Notes: generated by a model from the letters alone, not told the origin. Shown: positions 27,309 through 36,857, counted from the first letter of the stretch. The stretch is 64,000 nucleotides of DNA from Flavobacterium segetis (GCF_900129575.1 NZ_FQWE01000004.1:310001-374000), one strand, 5' to 3'. Program-made: numbers and translations.

Positions 27309-27316
27309 TACTTTTG
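27309..27316 (+). promoter_or_regulatory. -7 promoter element of map
   Basis: TACTTTTG, 20 bases before the ATG at 27337. Confidence 0.5.
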
Positions 27317-27336
27317 CAAACTGAAAATTCAAAATT

Positions 27337-28155
27337 ATGATTGTTGTAAAATCACGAGAAGAAATAGAATTAATGCGCGAAAGTGCATTGATTGTCTCCA
27401 AAACGTTAGGCATGATTGCCTCTGAAATAAAAGAAGGAGTTACCACTTTATACTTAGACAAATTAGCCGAAGAATTTATTAGAGATCATGGAGCGGTTCC
27501 CAGTTTTTTAGGTTTATACGGATTTCCAAATTCGCTTTGTATGAGTCCAAATGCACAAGTAGTGCATGGAATTCCCAATGACAAACCTTTAGAAAGCGGT
27601 GACGTAATTTCAGTAGATTGTGGCGCTTATAAAAATGGTTATCACGGAGATCATGCATATTCATTCGAGATTGGAGAGGTCAGTGCCGAAACTAAGAAAT
27701 TATTACAAGTTACAAAAGAATCATTATATGTGGGAATTCGGGAATTTAAGATTGGTAACCGCGTAGAAGACGTAGGAAATGCAATCCAAAAATATACTGA
27801 AGCTCATGGTTATGGAGTTGTACGTGAATTAGTAGGTCACGGAGTAGGAAAACAAATGCATGAAGATCCTGAAATGCCAAATTATGGTAAAAAAGGAAGA
27901 GGAAAACTTTTTGTGGAGGGAATGGTTGTTGCCATAGAGCCTATGATCAATTTAGGTACAAGAAATATAAAACAGCACAAAGACGGCTGGACTATTACAA
28001 CTGCTGATGGTAAACCAAGCGCACACTTTGAGCATGACGTTGCTATCATTGATGGTAAACCTGAAATTTTATCCACATTTGCCTATGTATACAAAGCATT
28101 AGGGATAATTAGCGCTGAAGAAGATGAATTCAGAAAAGTGGCTTTAGTTATTTAA
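27337..28155 (+). CDS. map: Type I methionine aminopeptidase
   Basis: 272 residues. It removes the initiator Met from nascent proteins. The five metal ligands of the pita-bread fold are visible: Asp in VISVDCGA, Asp in YHGDHAY, His in GHGVGKQMHEDP (GHG), Glu in AIEPMINLG and Glu in HFEHDVAI. The N-terminal SREEIELMRESALIVSK is standard. The last 20 or so residues extend slightly beyond the E. coli enzyme. No zinc-finger extension, so it is cytosolic type Ia. Confidence 0.97.
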   Translation: MIVVKSREEIELMRESALIVSKTLGMIASEIKEGVTTLYLDKLAEEFIRDHGAVPSFLGLYGFPNSLCMSPNAQVVHGIPNDKPLESGDVISVDCGAYKNGYHGDHAYSFEIGEVSAETKKLLQVTKESLYVGIREFKIGNRVEDVGNAIQKYTEAHGYGVVRELVGHGVGKQMHEDPEMPNYGKKGRGKLFVEGMVVAIEPMINLGTRNIKQHKDGWTITTADGKPSAHFEHDVAIIDGKPEILSTFAYVYKALGIISAEEDEFRKVALVI

Positions 28156-28225
28156 AATAAAACAAGATTTTCGTTAATTAGCACCAATTTTGCCAGATTA
28201 ATAACTTCAAAAATAACAGTTCAGT

Positions 28226-28514
28226 ATGATTGCTCTCTATTTAAAAAAGGATTGCTATAAAATCATTCGTATTTGTATGGAAGTCTATACTATTTTTGCT
28301 TAAAGTCAATGTGATTTAGTTTATAAAGATGCCCTAGAATATGAATTAAAAATAAATTAAATTCTGTTTAAAATAGAAAAAAAAACATAAAATCTCATAT
28401 AGAGTCAGTGACATCAAACAAACACTACATTATTTAGGATTATCCAAAAATACGTTGGGATTGTTGGTCAATTTTGGCGAAGATAGCCTGAAACACAAAC
28501 GAATTATTCTATAA
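28226..28514 (+). pseudogene. Degraded GxxExxY-family gene
   Basis: Three pieces of the roughly 125-residue GxxExxY family can be read in order. First comes LYLKKDCYKIIRICMEVY (compare TYKIIGAAMEVH), then VYKDALEYELKIN, a stop, and LFKIEKKNIK. After a frame change and a deletion comes RVSDIKQTLHYLGLSKNTL-GLLVNFGEDSLKHKRIIL up to TAA 28512-28514. At least three stops or frameshifts interrupt it, and the central strand region is missing. The intact family is common in Bacteroidetes, often as scattered single genes, with no firmly established function. Confidence 0.8.
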
Positions 28515-28579
28515 GTTGAAATTTGTAAAAGCCATTTTATAATAAATTATTCGTGCAATTCGTCTTTAAAACCTACCCT

Positions 28580-29344
28580 ATGAAATCCCTATTCAAATTA
28601 ATTCTTAACACCATCCCTCGACCATTACTTATTCGTTTAAGTTATGCGGCAAGACCTATAATTGCGTTTTCGTTAAAAGGAACTAAGTTTACTGATCCTA
28701 TTGATGGAAAAAGCTTTAAATCTATGTTGCCATACGGATATGAAACACAGCGAAACAATGTGCTTTCCCCAAGTACCCTTTCGTTAGAAAGACATCGTTT
28801 ATTATGGCTTTATTTAAATGAACAAACTGATTTTTTTACAGCACCAAAAAAAGTACTCCATTTTGCCCCAGAGCAGGCTTTTTATAAACTATTTAGAAAT
28901 CAGAAGAACTTAGATTATACTACGACTGATTTATTTTCGCCTCTGGCAGATGTAAAAGCTGATATTTGCAATTTACCTTTTGAGGATAATCAATATGACA
29001 TAATTCTTTGTAATCACGTTTTAGAACATATTCCTGATGATACTAAAGCCATGCAGGAATTATATCGGGTTTTAAAACCCGGCGGAATGGCTATTTTACA
29101 AATTCCGCAAGATTTAAAAAGAGCCACAACTTTTGCAGATGATTCTATTACTGATCAAAAAGAACGCGCTAAGATTTTTGGACAATATGATCACGTGCGT
29201 ATTTATGGACTTGATTATTTTGACAAACTACGAAGCATTGGCTTTAAAGTTATTGAAGAAGATTACACCACTAAAATAGCACCGGAATTAGTAGAAAAAT
29301 ATTGTTTAGCAAAAGGAGAAATAATACCGGTTTGTTTTAAATAA
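28580..29344 (+). CDS. Class I SAM-dependent methyltransferase (Methyltransf_11 type)
   Basis: I prefer ATG 28580, because an upstream ATG at 28553 would add nine poorly conserved residues. The protein is then 254 residues. Motifs are VLHFAPEQAFYKLF (SAM-binding motif I variant), DLFSPLADVKADICNLPFE, the post-motif ILCNHVLEHIPDDTKAM and the YRVLKPGGMAILQIP strand. The Leu-rich N-terminus with a ELxK/R pattern is typical of methyltransferases near cell-envelope genes, but the substrate is not evident. It follows the dead GxxExxY gene and has no operon partner. Confidence 0.85.
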   Translation: MKSLFKLILNTIPRPLLIRLSYAARPIIAFSLKGTKFTDPIDGKSFKSMLPYGYETQRNNVLSPSTLSLERHRLLWLYLNEQTDFFTAPKKVLHFAPEQAFYKLFRNQKNLDYTTTDLFSPLADVKADICNLPFEDNQYDIILCNHVLEHIPDDTKAMQELYRVLKPGGMAILQIPQDLKRATTFADDSITDQKERAKIFGQYDHVRIYGLDYFDKLRSIGFKVIEEDYTTKIAPELVEKYCLAKGEIIPVCFK

Positions 29345-29997
29345 TCGTTATCTCCATTTTATTAATAATTCATGTTTCCAAACTTTATTCATGATTTGTA
29401 GCATTCTATTTTTTAATTATTTAACGAATTTTAGCATATTTAAAATGTTTGCCTTTTTTTAAGATAGTAGTATTAGTATACTGAAATACATTTTATCCTA
29501 CGCTCTCCTATTGATAAGAAATGATACAAAAACAAACTGAAGAAAAATATAGCGGTAGAAATATTATTAAGTTTAGCTATTTAAAATCAATATTTATCGC
29601 ATAACAAACTTGAATTACTACAATTTTTAAAATTGTAAAACTAAATATGCCATTTTTAAATTTAAAAGAATTTCAATAGCAGAAATTAAATAGCACAGAA
29701 GAATGAAGTAGATGTATTTAATTTATTAAGGAAACGAATTAAATAAGAATTAAAAATAAAAGTAATTCTTATAAGATTCTCTTTTGGTGAACGATTATTT
29801 GTAGGTATAAATCATTGAAAATAGATGGCAATAAAGAATATAATTATCTTGCCGTTTTAAGAAAAAACATTAGTTACTATAATATATCATATTTTGAATA
29901 AGTTTTATCTAGGATTTATGATTTATCAAATAGATATAAATAGGTAATAAAGTAAAGTATCTTTTATTTGTATCTTTACTTTTAAAAAATCTGTTAC
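29345..29997. other. 653-base AT-rich intergenic region with possible decayed frames
   Basis: No intact gene. Short open pieces occur on the plus strand, for example a 25-codon frame at 29521 (MIQKQTEEKYSGRNIIK...) and a piece SLKIDGNKEYNYLAVL near 29812, broken by stops between them. They may be remains of one gene, but I cannot assign a family. A TATCTTTAC sequence near 29970 may be the promoter of the Plug gene. Confidence 0.4.
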
Positions 29998-31251
29998 ATG
30001 AAAAAGGTTAGCGCTTTTCTTTCTTCACTATTATTTTCATTAACTTTATTTGCTCAAGCAGAAAAAGAAATTGCACCCCCGTACAACATCAAAACAATCT
30101 CATTTGTTCAAAACGATCAAAACGTCGTTCCAATTTTTAAATTAGGTGAAGGATTTCAGTTGCAGTTTGATGACCTGTTTGGGAATGAAGCAAATTATTA
30201 CTACGAAATTATTCACTGCGATTACAACTGGAATCCAACTCCTATACCCAAGATCGAATACTTAGAAGGTTTTGATAACCAAAGAATACAAGATTACACT
30301 AATTCCTTCAATGCATTACAAATTTATTCACACTATAAATTAGCAATACCAAACCAGTTTACAAAGTTTTTAAAGCTCAGCGGAAATTATAAAATTAAAA
30401 TTTTAGACGAAAATAAAGAGATAGTATTTACTAGAAAGTTCATTTTATTTGAAGATTTAGTTTCGGTTCCAATTCAAGTTAAAAGAGCGCGAAATATCAA
30501 TACAATTGAAATGAAACATAATTTAGATTTTACAGTTCGATCTACTAATATTACATTTCAAAACCCGTTAAAAAATATAAAAGTCCTCTTATTACAAAAC
30601 GATCAATTAAATACCGCCATTAAAAACATAATCCCTCAATACACCATCGGCAATGACTTAATATATCGATATGACGCAGAAACTCAATTTTGGGCTGGAA
30701 ATGAATTTTTGTATTTCGAAAATAAAGACATTAGAGCAGCTACTAATAATGTGGCAAAAATCGATTCAAATACTCCTATTTACGGTGCACATTTATTTAC
30801 TAGCGAAGCAAGAAGAAATTTTCCTTACTCGTTTACACAAGATATAAATGGTAATTTTTTAGTTCAAAATATAAACTCTATTAACAGCGAGATTGAAGCA
30901 GACTATGCTTGGATTTACTTCTCACTTTCTGCACCCACATTTAGACAAGACAAGGATATTTATGTGACTGGAATGTTTAACAATTATAATTTAACTCCAG
31001 AATATAAAATGGATTATAATCCAAAAAAAGCAATATATGAAAAGGCTATTTTAATAAAGCAAGGTTTTACAAATTTTCAATATACAATTGCTGATAACAA
31101 AGGAAACATCGATTATGAAGATGCTATTGATGGAAATTTTTACCAAACCGAAAATAATTATACCATACTAATATATTATCGTGAGGGAATTGATCGCTAT
31201 GATCGAATAGTTGGAAAAGGCAACGCCAATTCTACAAATACAATCAACTAA
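29998..31251 (+). CDS. Type IX secretion system Plug protein (DUF5103 family)
   Basis: 417 residues with signal peptide MKKVSAFLSSLLFSLTLFAQ. The family hallmarks are present: the N-terminal NIKTISFVQNDQNVVPIFKL strand, YYEIIHCDYNWNPT, YLEGFDNQRIQDY and the later YVTGMFNNYNLTPEYKMDY, which gives an E-set-like beta fold. From published work on Flavobacterium SprA, DUF5103 proteins close the periplasmic side of the SprA translocon barrel when PorV is absent. Partners (sprA, porV) are not in the window. It appears monocistronic. Confidence 0.85.
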   Translation: MKKVSAFLSSLLFSLTLFAQAEKEIAPPYNIKTISFVQNDQNVVPIFKLGEGFQLQFDDLFGNEANYYYEIIHCDYNWNPTPIPKIEYLEGFDNQRIQDYTNSFNALQIYSHYKLAIPNQFTKFLKLSGNYKIKILDENKEIVFTRKFILFEDLVSVPIQVKRARNINTIEMKHNLDFTVRSTNITFQNPLKNIKVLLLQNDQLNTAIKNIIPQYTIGNDLIYRYDAETQFWAGNEFLYFENKDIRAATNNVAKIDSNTPIYGAHLFTSEARRNFPYSFTQDINGNFLVQNINSINSEIEADYAWIYFSLSAPTFRQDKDIYVTGMFNNYNLTPEYKMDYNPKKAIYEKAILIKQGFTNFQYTIADNKGNIDYEDAIDGNFYQTENNYTILIYYREGIDRYDRIVGKGNANSTNTIN

Positions 31252-31294
31252 CAAATTCTTTTTGGAAATCGAGCGAATCAATATCAATTTTTTG

Positions 31295-31302
31295 TAATTT
31301 TG
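31295..31302 (+). promoter_or_regulatory. -7 promoter element of apaG
   Basis: TAATTTTG, 31 bases before the ATG at 31334. Confidence 0.4.
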
Positions 31303-31333
31303 ACGTTAGCAATCACTAATTCAATATTCTATT

Positions 31334-31720
31334 ATGGTTTCTCAAATAACAAGAGGTATAAAAATATCGGTATTAACTAGTTTTGAAGGTACTTACTTCA
31401 AGAACTACAAGATTCATTTTGCTTTTAGTTACCAAATTACAATCGAAAATCATAGTAAGGATTCAGTGCAACTTATTTCTAGACATTGGGAAATTTTTGA
31501 CTCTCTAAATCAAATAGAAATTGTTGATGGCGAAGGCGTTATAGGAAAGAAACCAGTTTTAAAACCAGGAGAATTGCACACATATAGTTCTGGATGTTTA
31601 TTGTCATCTCCTTACGGTGCCATGAAAGGTCATTTTAAGATGATTAATTTTACTTCAACAAGAAACTTCAAAGTGATTGTACCATCATTCAGGCTTTGTG
31701 CTCCATTTGCTCTAAATTAA
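31334..31720 (+). CDS. apaG: ApaG-domain (DUF525) protein
   Basis: 128 residues, the typical size of this small FN3-like beta-sandwich family. The signature strands are present: FAFSYQITIENHSKDSVQL, LISRHWEI, EGVIGKKPVLKPGE and HTYSSGCLLSSPYGAMKG. The biochemical role of ApaG is still uncertain; related domains occur in F-box proteins and PolDIP2. It stands alone between the Plug gene and pruA. Confidence 0.93.
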   Translation: MVSQITRGIKISVLTSFEGTYFKNYKIHFAFSYQITIENHSKDSVQLISRHWEIFDSLNQIEIVDGEGVIGKKPVLKPGELHTYSSGCLLSSPYGAMKGHFKMINFTSTRNFKVIVPSFRLCAPFALN

Positions 31721-31947
31721 ATTTTATAGAGCAATTCCTACTCCGTACGCTTCTGAAAATTTCAAGTTTTGTGCCCTCATTTTTTTTGGTAAAAAACAAG
31801 AGCTTCTTTCGTGGGTCTTACCTTAAAAGAAAAAATATGAGTAGTGCACAAAATACTTTTTATTTCTATCAGGTTTATAACATGACTATCTATAAGATTC
31901 AGGAGTAGTTATGGTAACGAAATGTATTTTCTTTAAATAAACCTTCG

Positions 31948-31955
31948 TACTTTTG
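31948..31955 (+). promoter_or_regulatory. -7 promoter element of pruA
   Basis: TACTTTTG, 54 bases before the ATG at 32010. Confidence 0.5.
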
Positions 31956-32009
31956 TTTTTTATTTAAAAACACACCACTCATTTTTTTTAATCTTATAAG
32001 TATATAAAT

Positions 32010-33638
32010 ATGTTAAAAGGATTTTTTCACGTACCAAACGCAGTAAACGAGCCTGTAAAAAGCTACGCCCCTAATTCGCCCGAAAGAGCAGCTGTACTTG
32101 CAGCTTACACAGAAATGTGGAATGCTAAAATTGACGTTCCTCTTTATATTGGCAACGAAGAAATTAGAACTGGAAATACGAAAACAATGTCAGCGCCTCA
32201 CGATCACTTACATATTGTGGGAACATATCATTTAGCTGAAAAATCACATATAGAAAATGCGATCACAACTGCATTATCAGCAAGAACAAATTGGGCTAAA
32301 ATGGCTTGGGAACAACGCGCAGCTATTTTCCTAAAAGCAGCTGAATTAATAGCTGGACCTTACAGAGCTAAAATTAACGCAGCAACTATGATTGCGCAAT
32401 CAAAGACAATTTACCAAGCTGAAATTGATGCTTCTTGTGAATTGATTGACTTTTTGCGTTTCAATGTACAATACATGACCCAAATATACAGCGAACAACC
32501 AAAGTCAAATTCAGACATGTGGAATCGTATAGAATATAGACCTCTTGAAGGTTTTGTTTATGCAATTACTCCCTTTAACTTTACAGCTATTGCGGGCAAC
32601 TTGCCAGCAAGTGCGGCTTTAATGGGTAATGTAGTAGTGTGGAAACCAGCTGCAACTCAAGTATATTCAGCTAATTTATTAATGCAAATCTTTAAAGAAG
32701 CAGGCCTACCTAATGGTGTAATCAACATGGTAATGGGTGATTCAGCAATGGTGACTGAAACATTATTAAATAGTCGTGATTTTGCTGGCGTTCACTTTAC
32801 AGGTTCAACTGGAGTTTTTAATGATATCTGGGCAAAAATTGGGACTAATATCAGCAAATATAAAACATACCCAAGAATCGTAGGGGAAACTGGAGGTAAG
32901 GATTTTATTATTGCTCATCCATCTGCAAACTCAAAACAAGTTTCAACAGGAATCGCTCGTGGTGCTTTTGAGTATCAAGGTCAAAAATGTAGTGCAGCCT
33001 CTCGCGTATATGTTCCACAAAGTTTGTGGCCAGCTATCAAAAGTGAGTTAGAAGCTGATTTAAAATCAATGAAAATGGGTTCTCCAGAAGAGATGAGTAA
33101 CTTTATTACTGCTGTAATTTCTGAAGCTTCATTTGACAAATTAGCTCGTTTTATTGATCAAGCTAAAAAAGACACTGATGCTGAAGTAATCATTGGTGGA
33201 AACTATGATAAATCTAAAGGATATTTCATTGAACCAACAGTTATCTTAACTACAAATCCCAAATACACTACAATGGAAACCGAATTATTCGGACCTGTGG
33301 TAACTATTTATGTGTACGAAGATGCTAAATGGGCTGAGACTTTAGAATTAGTGGATACTACTTCTGAATATGCTCTAACAGGAGCAGTTTTCAGTCAAGA
33401 TCGTTACGCAATTGAAGAAGCTACAATAGCACTACAAAATGCTGCAGGTAACTTTTATATCAATGACAAACCAACAGGAGCAGTTGTAGGAATGCAACCC
33501 TTTGGTGGAGCAAGAGGATCAGGAACAAATGATAAAGCGGGTTCTATGCAAAATTTGCTTCGTTGGACGTCAGCAAGAACTATCAAAGAAACTTTTGTAA
33601 CCCCAACAGATTATAGATATCCGTTTTTAGGAGAGTAA
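32010..33638 (+). CDS. pruA: L-glutamate gamma-semialdehyde (1-pyrroline-5-carboxylate) dehydrogenase
   Basis: 542 residues, the size of stand-alone PruA enzymes of the eukaryotic (ALDH4) type. It oxidises glutamate semialdehyde to glutamate with NAD in proline catabolism. The catalytic Cys is in GAFEYQGQKCSAASRVY and the general-base Glu in VGETGGKDF. ITPFNFTAIAGNLP and the HFTGSTGVF NAD-binding segment are also present. A proline dehydrogenase gene is not nearby. It ends at a strong terminator shared with rsmG. Confidence 0.95.
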   Translation: MLKGFFHVPNAVNEPVKSYAPNSPERAAVLAAYTEMWNAKIDVPLYIGNEEIRTGNTKTMSAPHDHLHIVGTYHLAEKSHIENAITTALSARTNWAKMAWEQRAAIFLKAAELIAGPYRAKINAATMIAQSKTIYQAEIDASCELIDFLRFNVQYMTQIYSEQPKSNSDMWNRIEYRPLEGFVYAITPFNFTAIAGNLPASAALMGNVVVWKPAATQVYSANLLMQIFKEAGLPNGVINMVMGDSAMVTETLLNSRDFAGVHFTGSTGVFNDIWAKIGTNISKYKTYPRIVGETGGKDFIIAHPSANSKQVSTGIARGAFEYQGQKCSAASRVYVPQSLWPAIKSELEADLKSMKMGSPEEMSNFITAVISEASFDKLARFIDQAKKDTDAEVIIGGNYDKSKGYFIEPTVILTTNPKYTTMETELFGPVVTIYVYEDAKWAETLELVDTTSEYALTGAVFSQDRYAIEEATIALQNAAGNFYINDKPTGAVVGMQPFGGARGSGTNDKAGSMQNLLRWTSARTIKETFVTPTDYRYPFLGE

Positions 33639-33690
33639 TTAATTATCTTAAAGTTTGAAAGTCGAAAGTCTTCAAGCACTATACAAGTAT

Positions 33691-33726
33691 AAAAAGCCGA
33701 ATCTAACTAATTAGATTCGGCTTTTT
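33691..33726. terminator. Bidirectional terminator between pruA and rsmG
   Basis: Sixteen-base perfect stem AAAAAGCCGAATCTAA / TTAGATTCGGCTTTTT with a 4-base loop. T-rich on both strands. Confidence 0.9.
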
Positions 33727-33785
33727 ACTTTAAGTTATTTCCTTGGCTCTTCTTTCGACTTTATGACTTTCAACTTTACGACTTA

Positions 33786-34415
33786 TTAAACCACAAACTT
33801 CAAAGGTAAATGAACCACTTTCTTAGTTTCAAAAAACTCATCTTCAAAGAAATCAGCTAAATTATACTCCGTTGCTTTAGGAAAGTCTTTCAATTCCTCA
33901 GTTAAATCACCACCTTTTAAGTATAGAATTCCGTTTTTAAGTTCGTGTTTGTTGTTTTTCTTGATTTTAGTCTTTACCCAAGAAACAAAATCAGGCATGT
34001 TCGTAACCGCACGACTTACAATAAAATCAAAATCACCTTTTACGTTTTCTGCACGTAGTTGCTCTGCTTTTATGTTTTTCAGTTCCAATCCTTCGGCCAC
34101 AGCCTGAACCACTTTTATTTTTTTTGCAATAATATCAATTAAGTGAAAACGAGTTTCAGGAAATAAAATCGCTAATGGTATTCCCGGAAAGCCTCCTCCG
34201 GTACCTACATCTAAAACGTACGTTCCAGGTTCAAATTTAATAATTTTAGCAATTCCCAATGAATGCAAAATGTGCTTCGTATATAGGGCATCTATATCTT
34301 TTCTCGAAATAACATTGATTTTCTCATTCCAATCATGGTATAAAAAATCTAGTTTTTCAAACTGTTGTTTCTGAATATCAGTTAAATTAGGAAAATACTT
34401 AAGAATTTCGTCCAT
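33786..34415 (-). CDS. rsmG: 16S rRNA (guanine527-N7)-methyltransferase RsmG
   Basis: 209 residues, the normal length of GidB/RsmG, which methylates N7 of G527 in 16S rRNA. It carries the family signature YHDWNEKINVISRKD, the SAM site VLDVGTGGGFPGIPLAI, and FDFIVSRAVTNM with the conserved SRA. It is transcribed divergently from the desaturase gene. A TACTTTTG element lies just upstream on the minus strand. Confidence 0.96.
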   Translation of the reverse strand: MDEILKYFPNLTDIQKQQFEKLDFLYHDWNEKINVISRKDIDALYTKHILHSLGIAKIIKFEPGTYVLDVGTGGGFPGIPLAILFPETRFHLIDIIAKKIKVVQAVAEGLELKNIKAEQLRAENVKGDFDFIVSRAVTNMPDFVSWVKTKIKKNNKHELKNGILYLKGGDLTEELKDFPKATEYNLADFFEDEFFETKKVVHLPLKFVV

Positions 34416-34430
34416 CTCTTATTTTTTTAA

Positions 34431-34438
34431 CAAAAGTA
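34431..34438 (-). promoter_or_regulatory. -7 promoter element of rsmG
   Basis: TACTTTTG on the minus strand, 15 bases from the ATG. A TTG lies 26 bases further, slightly beyond the usual spacing. Confidence 0.45.
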
Positions 34439-34469
34439 ATACTTTACAGTTAAAATATTTATCTCAATT

Positions 34470-34503
34470 TTGTATATCAAAAAAATTATAATAATTACCT
34501 TTG
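34470..34503 (+). promoter_or_regulatory. Promoter of the fatty acid desaturase gene
   Basis: TTG (34470-34472), 23-base spacer, TACCTTTG (34496-34503), about 18 bases before the start codon. Good match to the Bacteroidetes consensus. Confidence 0.65.
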
Positions 34504-34520
34504 AACTTTATTAAAATCCT

Positions 34521-35612
34521 ATGAATAATAACGCTCCAACATTTGCAAAGCAAGACAACTTGAAGTTCTTTAGAACTCTTAACTCGCGGGTTAACAATTA
34601 CTTCAAGGAAAATAATATTCAAAAAACAGGTAACTGGAAATTATATCTAAAAACAATTATTTTGTTTTCTATTTTTCTCGCACCCTATTTCATAATTCTA
34701 ACACTAGGTATGCCATTTTGGGCGCATCTACTTTTAACAATTGTTATGGGAATAGGTATGGCAGGCGTTGGAATGAACGTTATGCATGACGGAAATCATG
34801 GATCTTACTCTAATAAAAGCTGGGTTAACAAATTTATGGGAGGAACGATTTACGTTCTTGCTGGAAATGTCCACAACTGGCAGGTGCAGCATAATGTTTT
34901 ACATCATACTTACACAAACATTCCTGGACATGATGAGGACCTTGATGCTGGCCGCGTAATACGATTTACAAAAGATGCGAAATGGTATAATTTTCATCGT
35001 TTCCAACAATATTATTCTGTGTTTCTATACGGTTTGTTAACGTTCAATTGGGCAATAACAACCGACTTTAAGCAAATGCGTAATTATTTAAAAAGAAAAT
35101 TATCATATGGTGAGGCAAAAAGTCCAAAAGTGCTTTGGACTACTTTAATTATCACAAAAATAATTTATGTTTCAATTTGGATTGTTTTGCCTATCGTTAT
35201 AGGAATCACTTGGTGGAAAGTTTTAATTGGCTTCTTTGTAATGCACTACACAGCAGGTTTAATTTTAAGTGTTGTGTTCCAACTAGCACATGTTGTTGAA
35301 GAAACTACAAACCCTTCTCCAAATGAGTTAGGAGAAATGGATAATACTTGGGCCATTCACCAATTATTCACCACTACTAATTTTGCTCCTAAAAATGCGA
35401 TTGTAAATTGGTATACCGGTGGATTAAATCATCAAATTGAACACCATATTTTCCCTAACATCAGTCACATTCATTACGGTAAGATTGCCAAAATCGTAAA
35501 AGAAACGGCTCAGGAATGTAATTTGCCTTACTACGAATATAAGACCATGCGTGGTGCCGTTATTGCACATTTCAAACACTTGAAAGAATTGGGCATGAAA
35601 CCAGCATTATAA
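34521..35612 (+). CDS. Membrane fatty acid desaturase (acyl-lipid/CoA front-end type)
   Basis: 363 residues with several membrane spans. All three histidine boxes that hold the di-iron centre are present: HDGNHGS, HNVLHHTYTN and QIEHHIFPNISH. The third box begins with Gln instead of His, as in front-end (delta-5/6-type) desaturases, although no cytochrome b5 domain is attached. It introduces double bonds into membrane acyl chains. Regiospecificity cannot be told. It could serve cold adaptation of the membrane. Followed at 57 bases by the aminotransferase gene. Confidence 0.93.
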   Translation: MNNNAPTFAKQDNLKFFRTLNSRVNNYFKENNIQKTGNWKLYLKTIILFSIFLAPYFIILTLGMPFWAHLLLTIVMGIGMAGVGMNVMHDGNHGSYSNKSWVNKFMGGTIYVLAGNVHNWQVQHNVLHHTYTNIPGHDEDLDAGRVIRFTKDAKWYNFHRFQQYYSVFLYGLLTFNWAITTDFKQMRNYLKRKLSYGEAKSPKVLWTTLIITKIIYVSIWIVLPIVIGITWWKVLIGFFVMHYTAGLILSVVFQLAHVVEETTNPSPNELGEMDNTWAIHQLFTTTNFAPKNAIVNWYTGGLNHQIEHHIFPNISHIHYGKIAKIVKETAQECNLPYYEYKTMRGAVIAHFKHLKELGMKPAL

Positions 35613-35669
35613 CCATACAACTATTATTAACCTCCCTATTTAAAATTTAGGGCAAGCAACACTTTTTTA

Positions 35670-36857
35670 ATGAGCAATCCACTTTCAGACAGAATAAATA
35701 ATCTATCTACTTCGCAAACGTTAGCAATGGCAGCTTTAGCCAGAGAATTAAAAGCAGAAGGTAAAGATATCATCAGTTTAAGTTTAGGCGAACCTGATTT
35801 TAATACGCCTGACTTTATAAAAGAAGCTGCTAAAAAAGCCATCGATGAAAACTACAGTACTTATTCTCCGGTGGAAGGTTACATGGAATTGAAGGAAGCA
35901 ATATGTAGAAAATTTAAAAGAGATAATAATTTAGAGTATAAACCTTCTCAAATAGTAGTTTCGACAGGAGCAAAACAGTCCTTGTATAATATTGCTCAAG
36001 TGATGTTGAATGATGGTGACGAAGTGATTTTGCCAGCACCATATTGGGTTTCTTATTTTGAAATCGTAAAACTATCAGGTGGTAACCCTATAGTAGTGCC
36101 TACATCAGTTGAAAATGATTTTAAAATTACACCAGAACAATTAGAGGCTGCGATCACGCCAAAAACAAAAATGATGTGGTTTAGTTCTCCCTGCAATCCT
36201 AGTGGAACAGTTTATAATAGAGAAGAACTAACGGCTCTAGCAGCAGTGTTAGAAAAATATCCTCATGTTTATGTGGTTGCAGATGAAATTTATGAACACA
36301 TTAACTTTTCTGGGACTTTTTGCAGTATCGCCTCAATTCCAGGAATGCTAGAAAAAACAATTACAGTAAATGGAGTTGCTAAAGCTTTTGCTATGACAGG
36401 CTGGAGAATTGGATATATCGGTGCACCAGAATTTATAGCAAAGGCATGTACTAAAATTCAAGGACAGGTAACGAGCGGAGCTAATAGTATTGCACAACGC
36501 GCCACAATTACTGCTGTTGACGCTGATCCAAGCGTTTTAAAACACATGGTTGATGCTTTTCATAGTCGAAGAGATTTAGTAGTGGCGTTGTTGAAAGAGA
36601 TTCCAGGAATAAAAATCAATGTTCCAGAAGGTGCATTTTATGTTTTTCCAGATATCTCATCTTATTTTGGAAAAACATTGAGAGGAACTTTCATAAAAGA
36701 TGCAAATGATCTTTCTATGTATCTTTTAGGTGAAGCTAATGTTGCCACTGTTACCGGTGACGCTTTTGGTAATCCTGACTGTATTCGTTTTTCTTATGCT
36801 ACAAGTGAAGAAATATTAAAAGAAGCACTAAGCCGAATCAAAAAAGCTTTATCGTAA
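35670..36857 (+). CDS. Pyridoxal-phosphate aspartate-type aminotransferase
   Basis: 395 residues, fold-type I subgroup I-gamma, like thermophile AspC. The PLP lysine lies in VAKAFAMTGWRIGYIG. The SSPCNPSGTVY loop, ADEIYEHINF and the C-terminal RFSYATSEE with the substrate-carboxylate Arg are all present. It interconverts aspartate/2-oxoglutarate and oxaloacetate/glutamate, though related enzymes act on other substrates such as prephenate. It ends at the terminator at 36881-36908. Confidence 0.93.
   Translation: MSNPLSDRINNLSTSQTLAMAALARELKAEGKDIISLSLGEPDFNTPDFIKEAAKKAIDENYSTYSPVEGYMELKEAICRKFKRDNNLEYKPSQIVVSTGAKQSLYNIAQVMLNDGDEVILPAPYWVSYFEIVKLSGGNPIVVPTSVENDFKITPEQLEAAITPKTKMMWFSSPCNPSGTVYNREELTALAAVLEKYPHVYVVADEIYEHINFSGTFCSIASIPGMLEKTITVNGVAKAFAMTGWRIGYIGAPEFIAKACTKIQGQVTSGANSIAQRATITAVDADPSVLKHMVDAFHSRRDLVVALLKEIPGIKINVPEGAFYVFPDISSYFGKTLRGTFIKDANDLSMYLLGEANVATVTGDAFGNPDCIRFSYATSEEILKEALSRIKKALS

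Noticed and set aside
28553..28579. Upstream ATG as the start of the methyltransferase gene
   Set aside because: It adds only nine residues (MQFVFKTYP) before the natural-looking MKSLFKLILN start. I chose 28580.
31696..31908. A 70-codon plus-strand open frame overlapping the apaG end
   Set aside because: It overlaps apaG, is low-complexity and shows no family feature or start context. The real gene is apaG.
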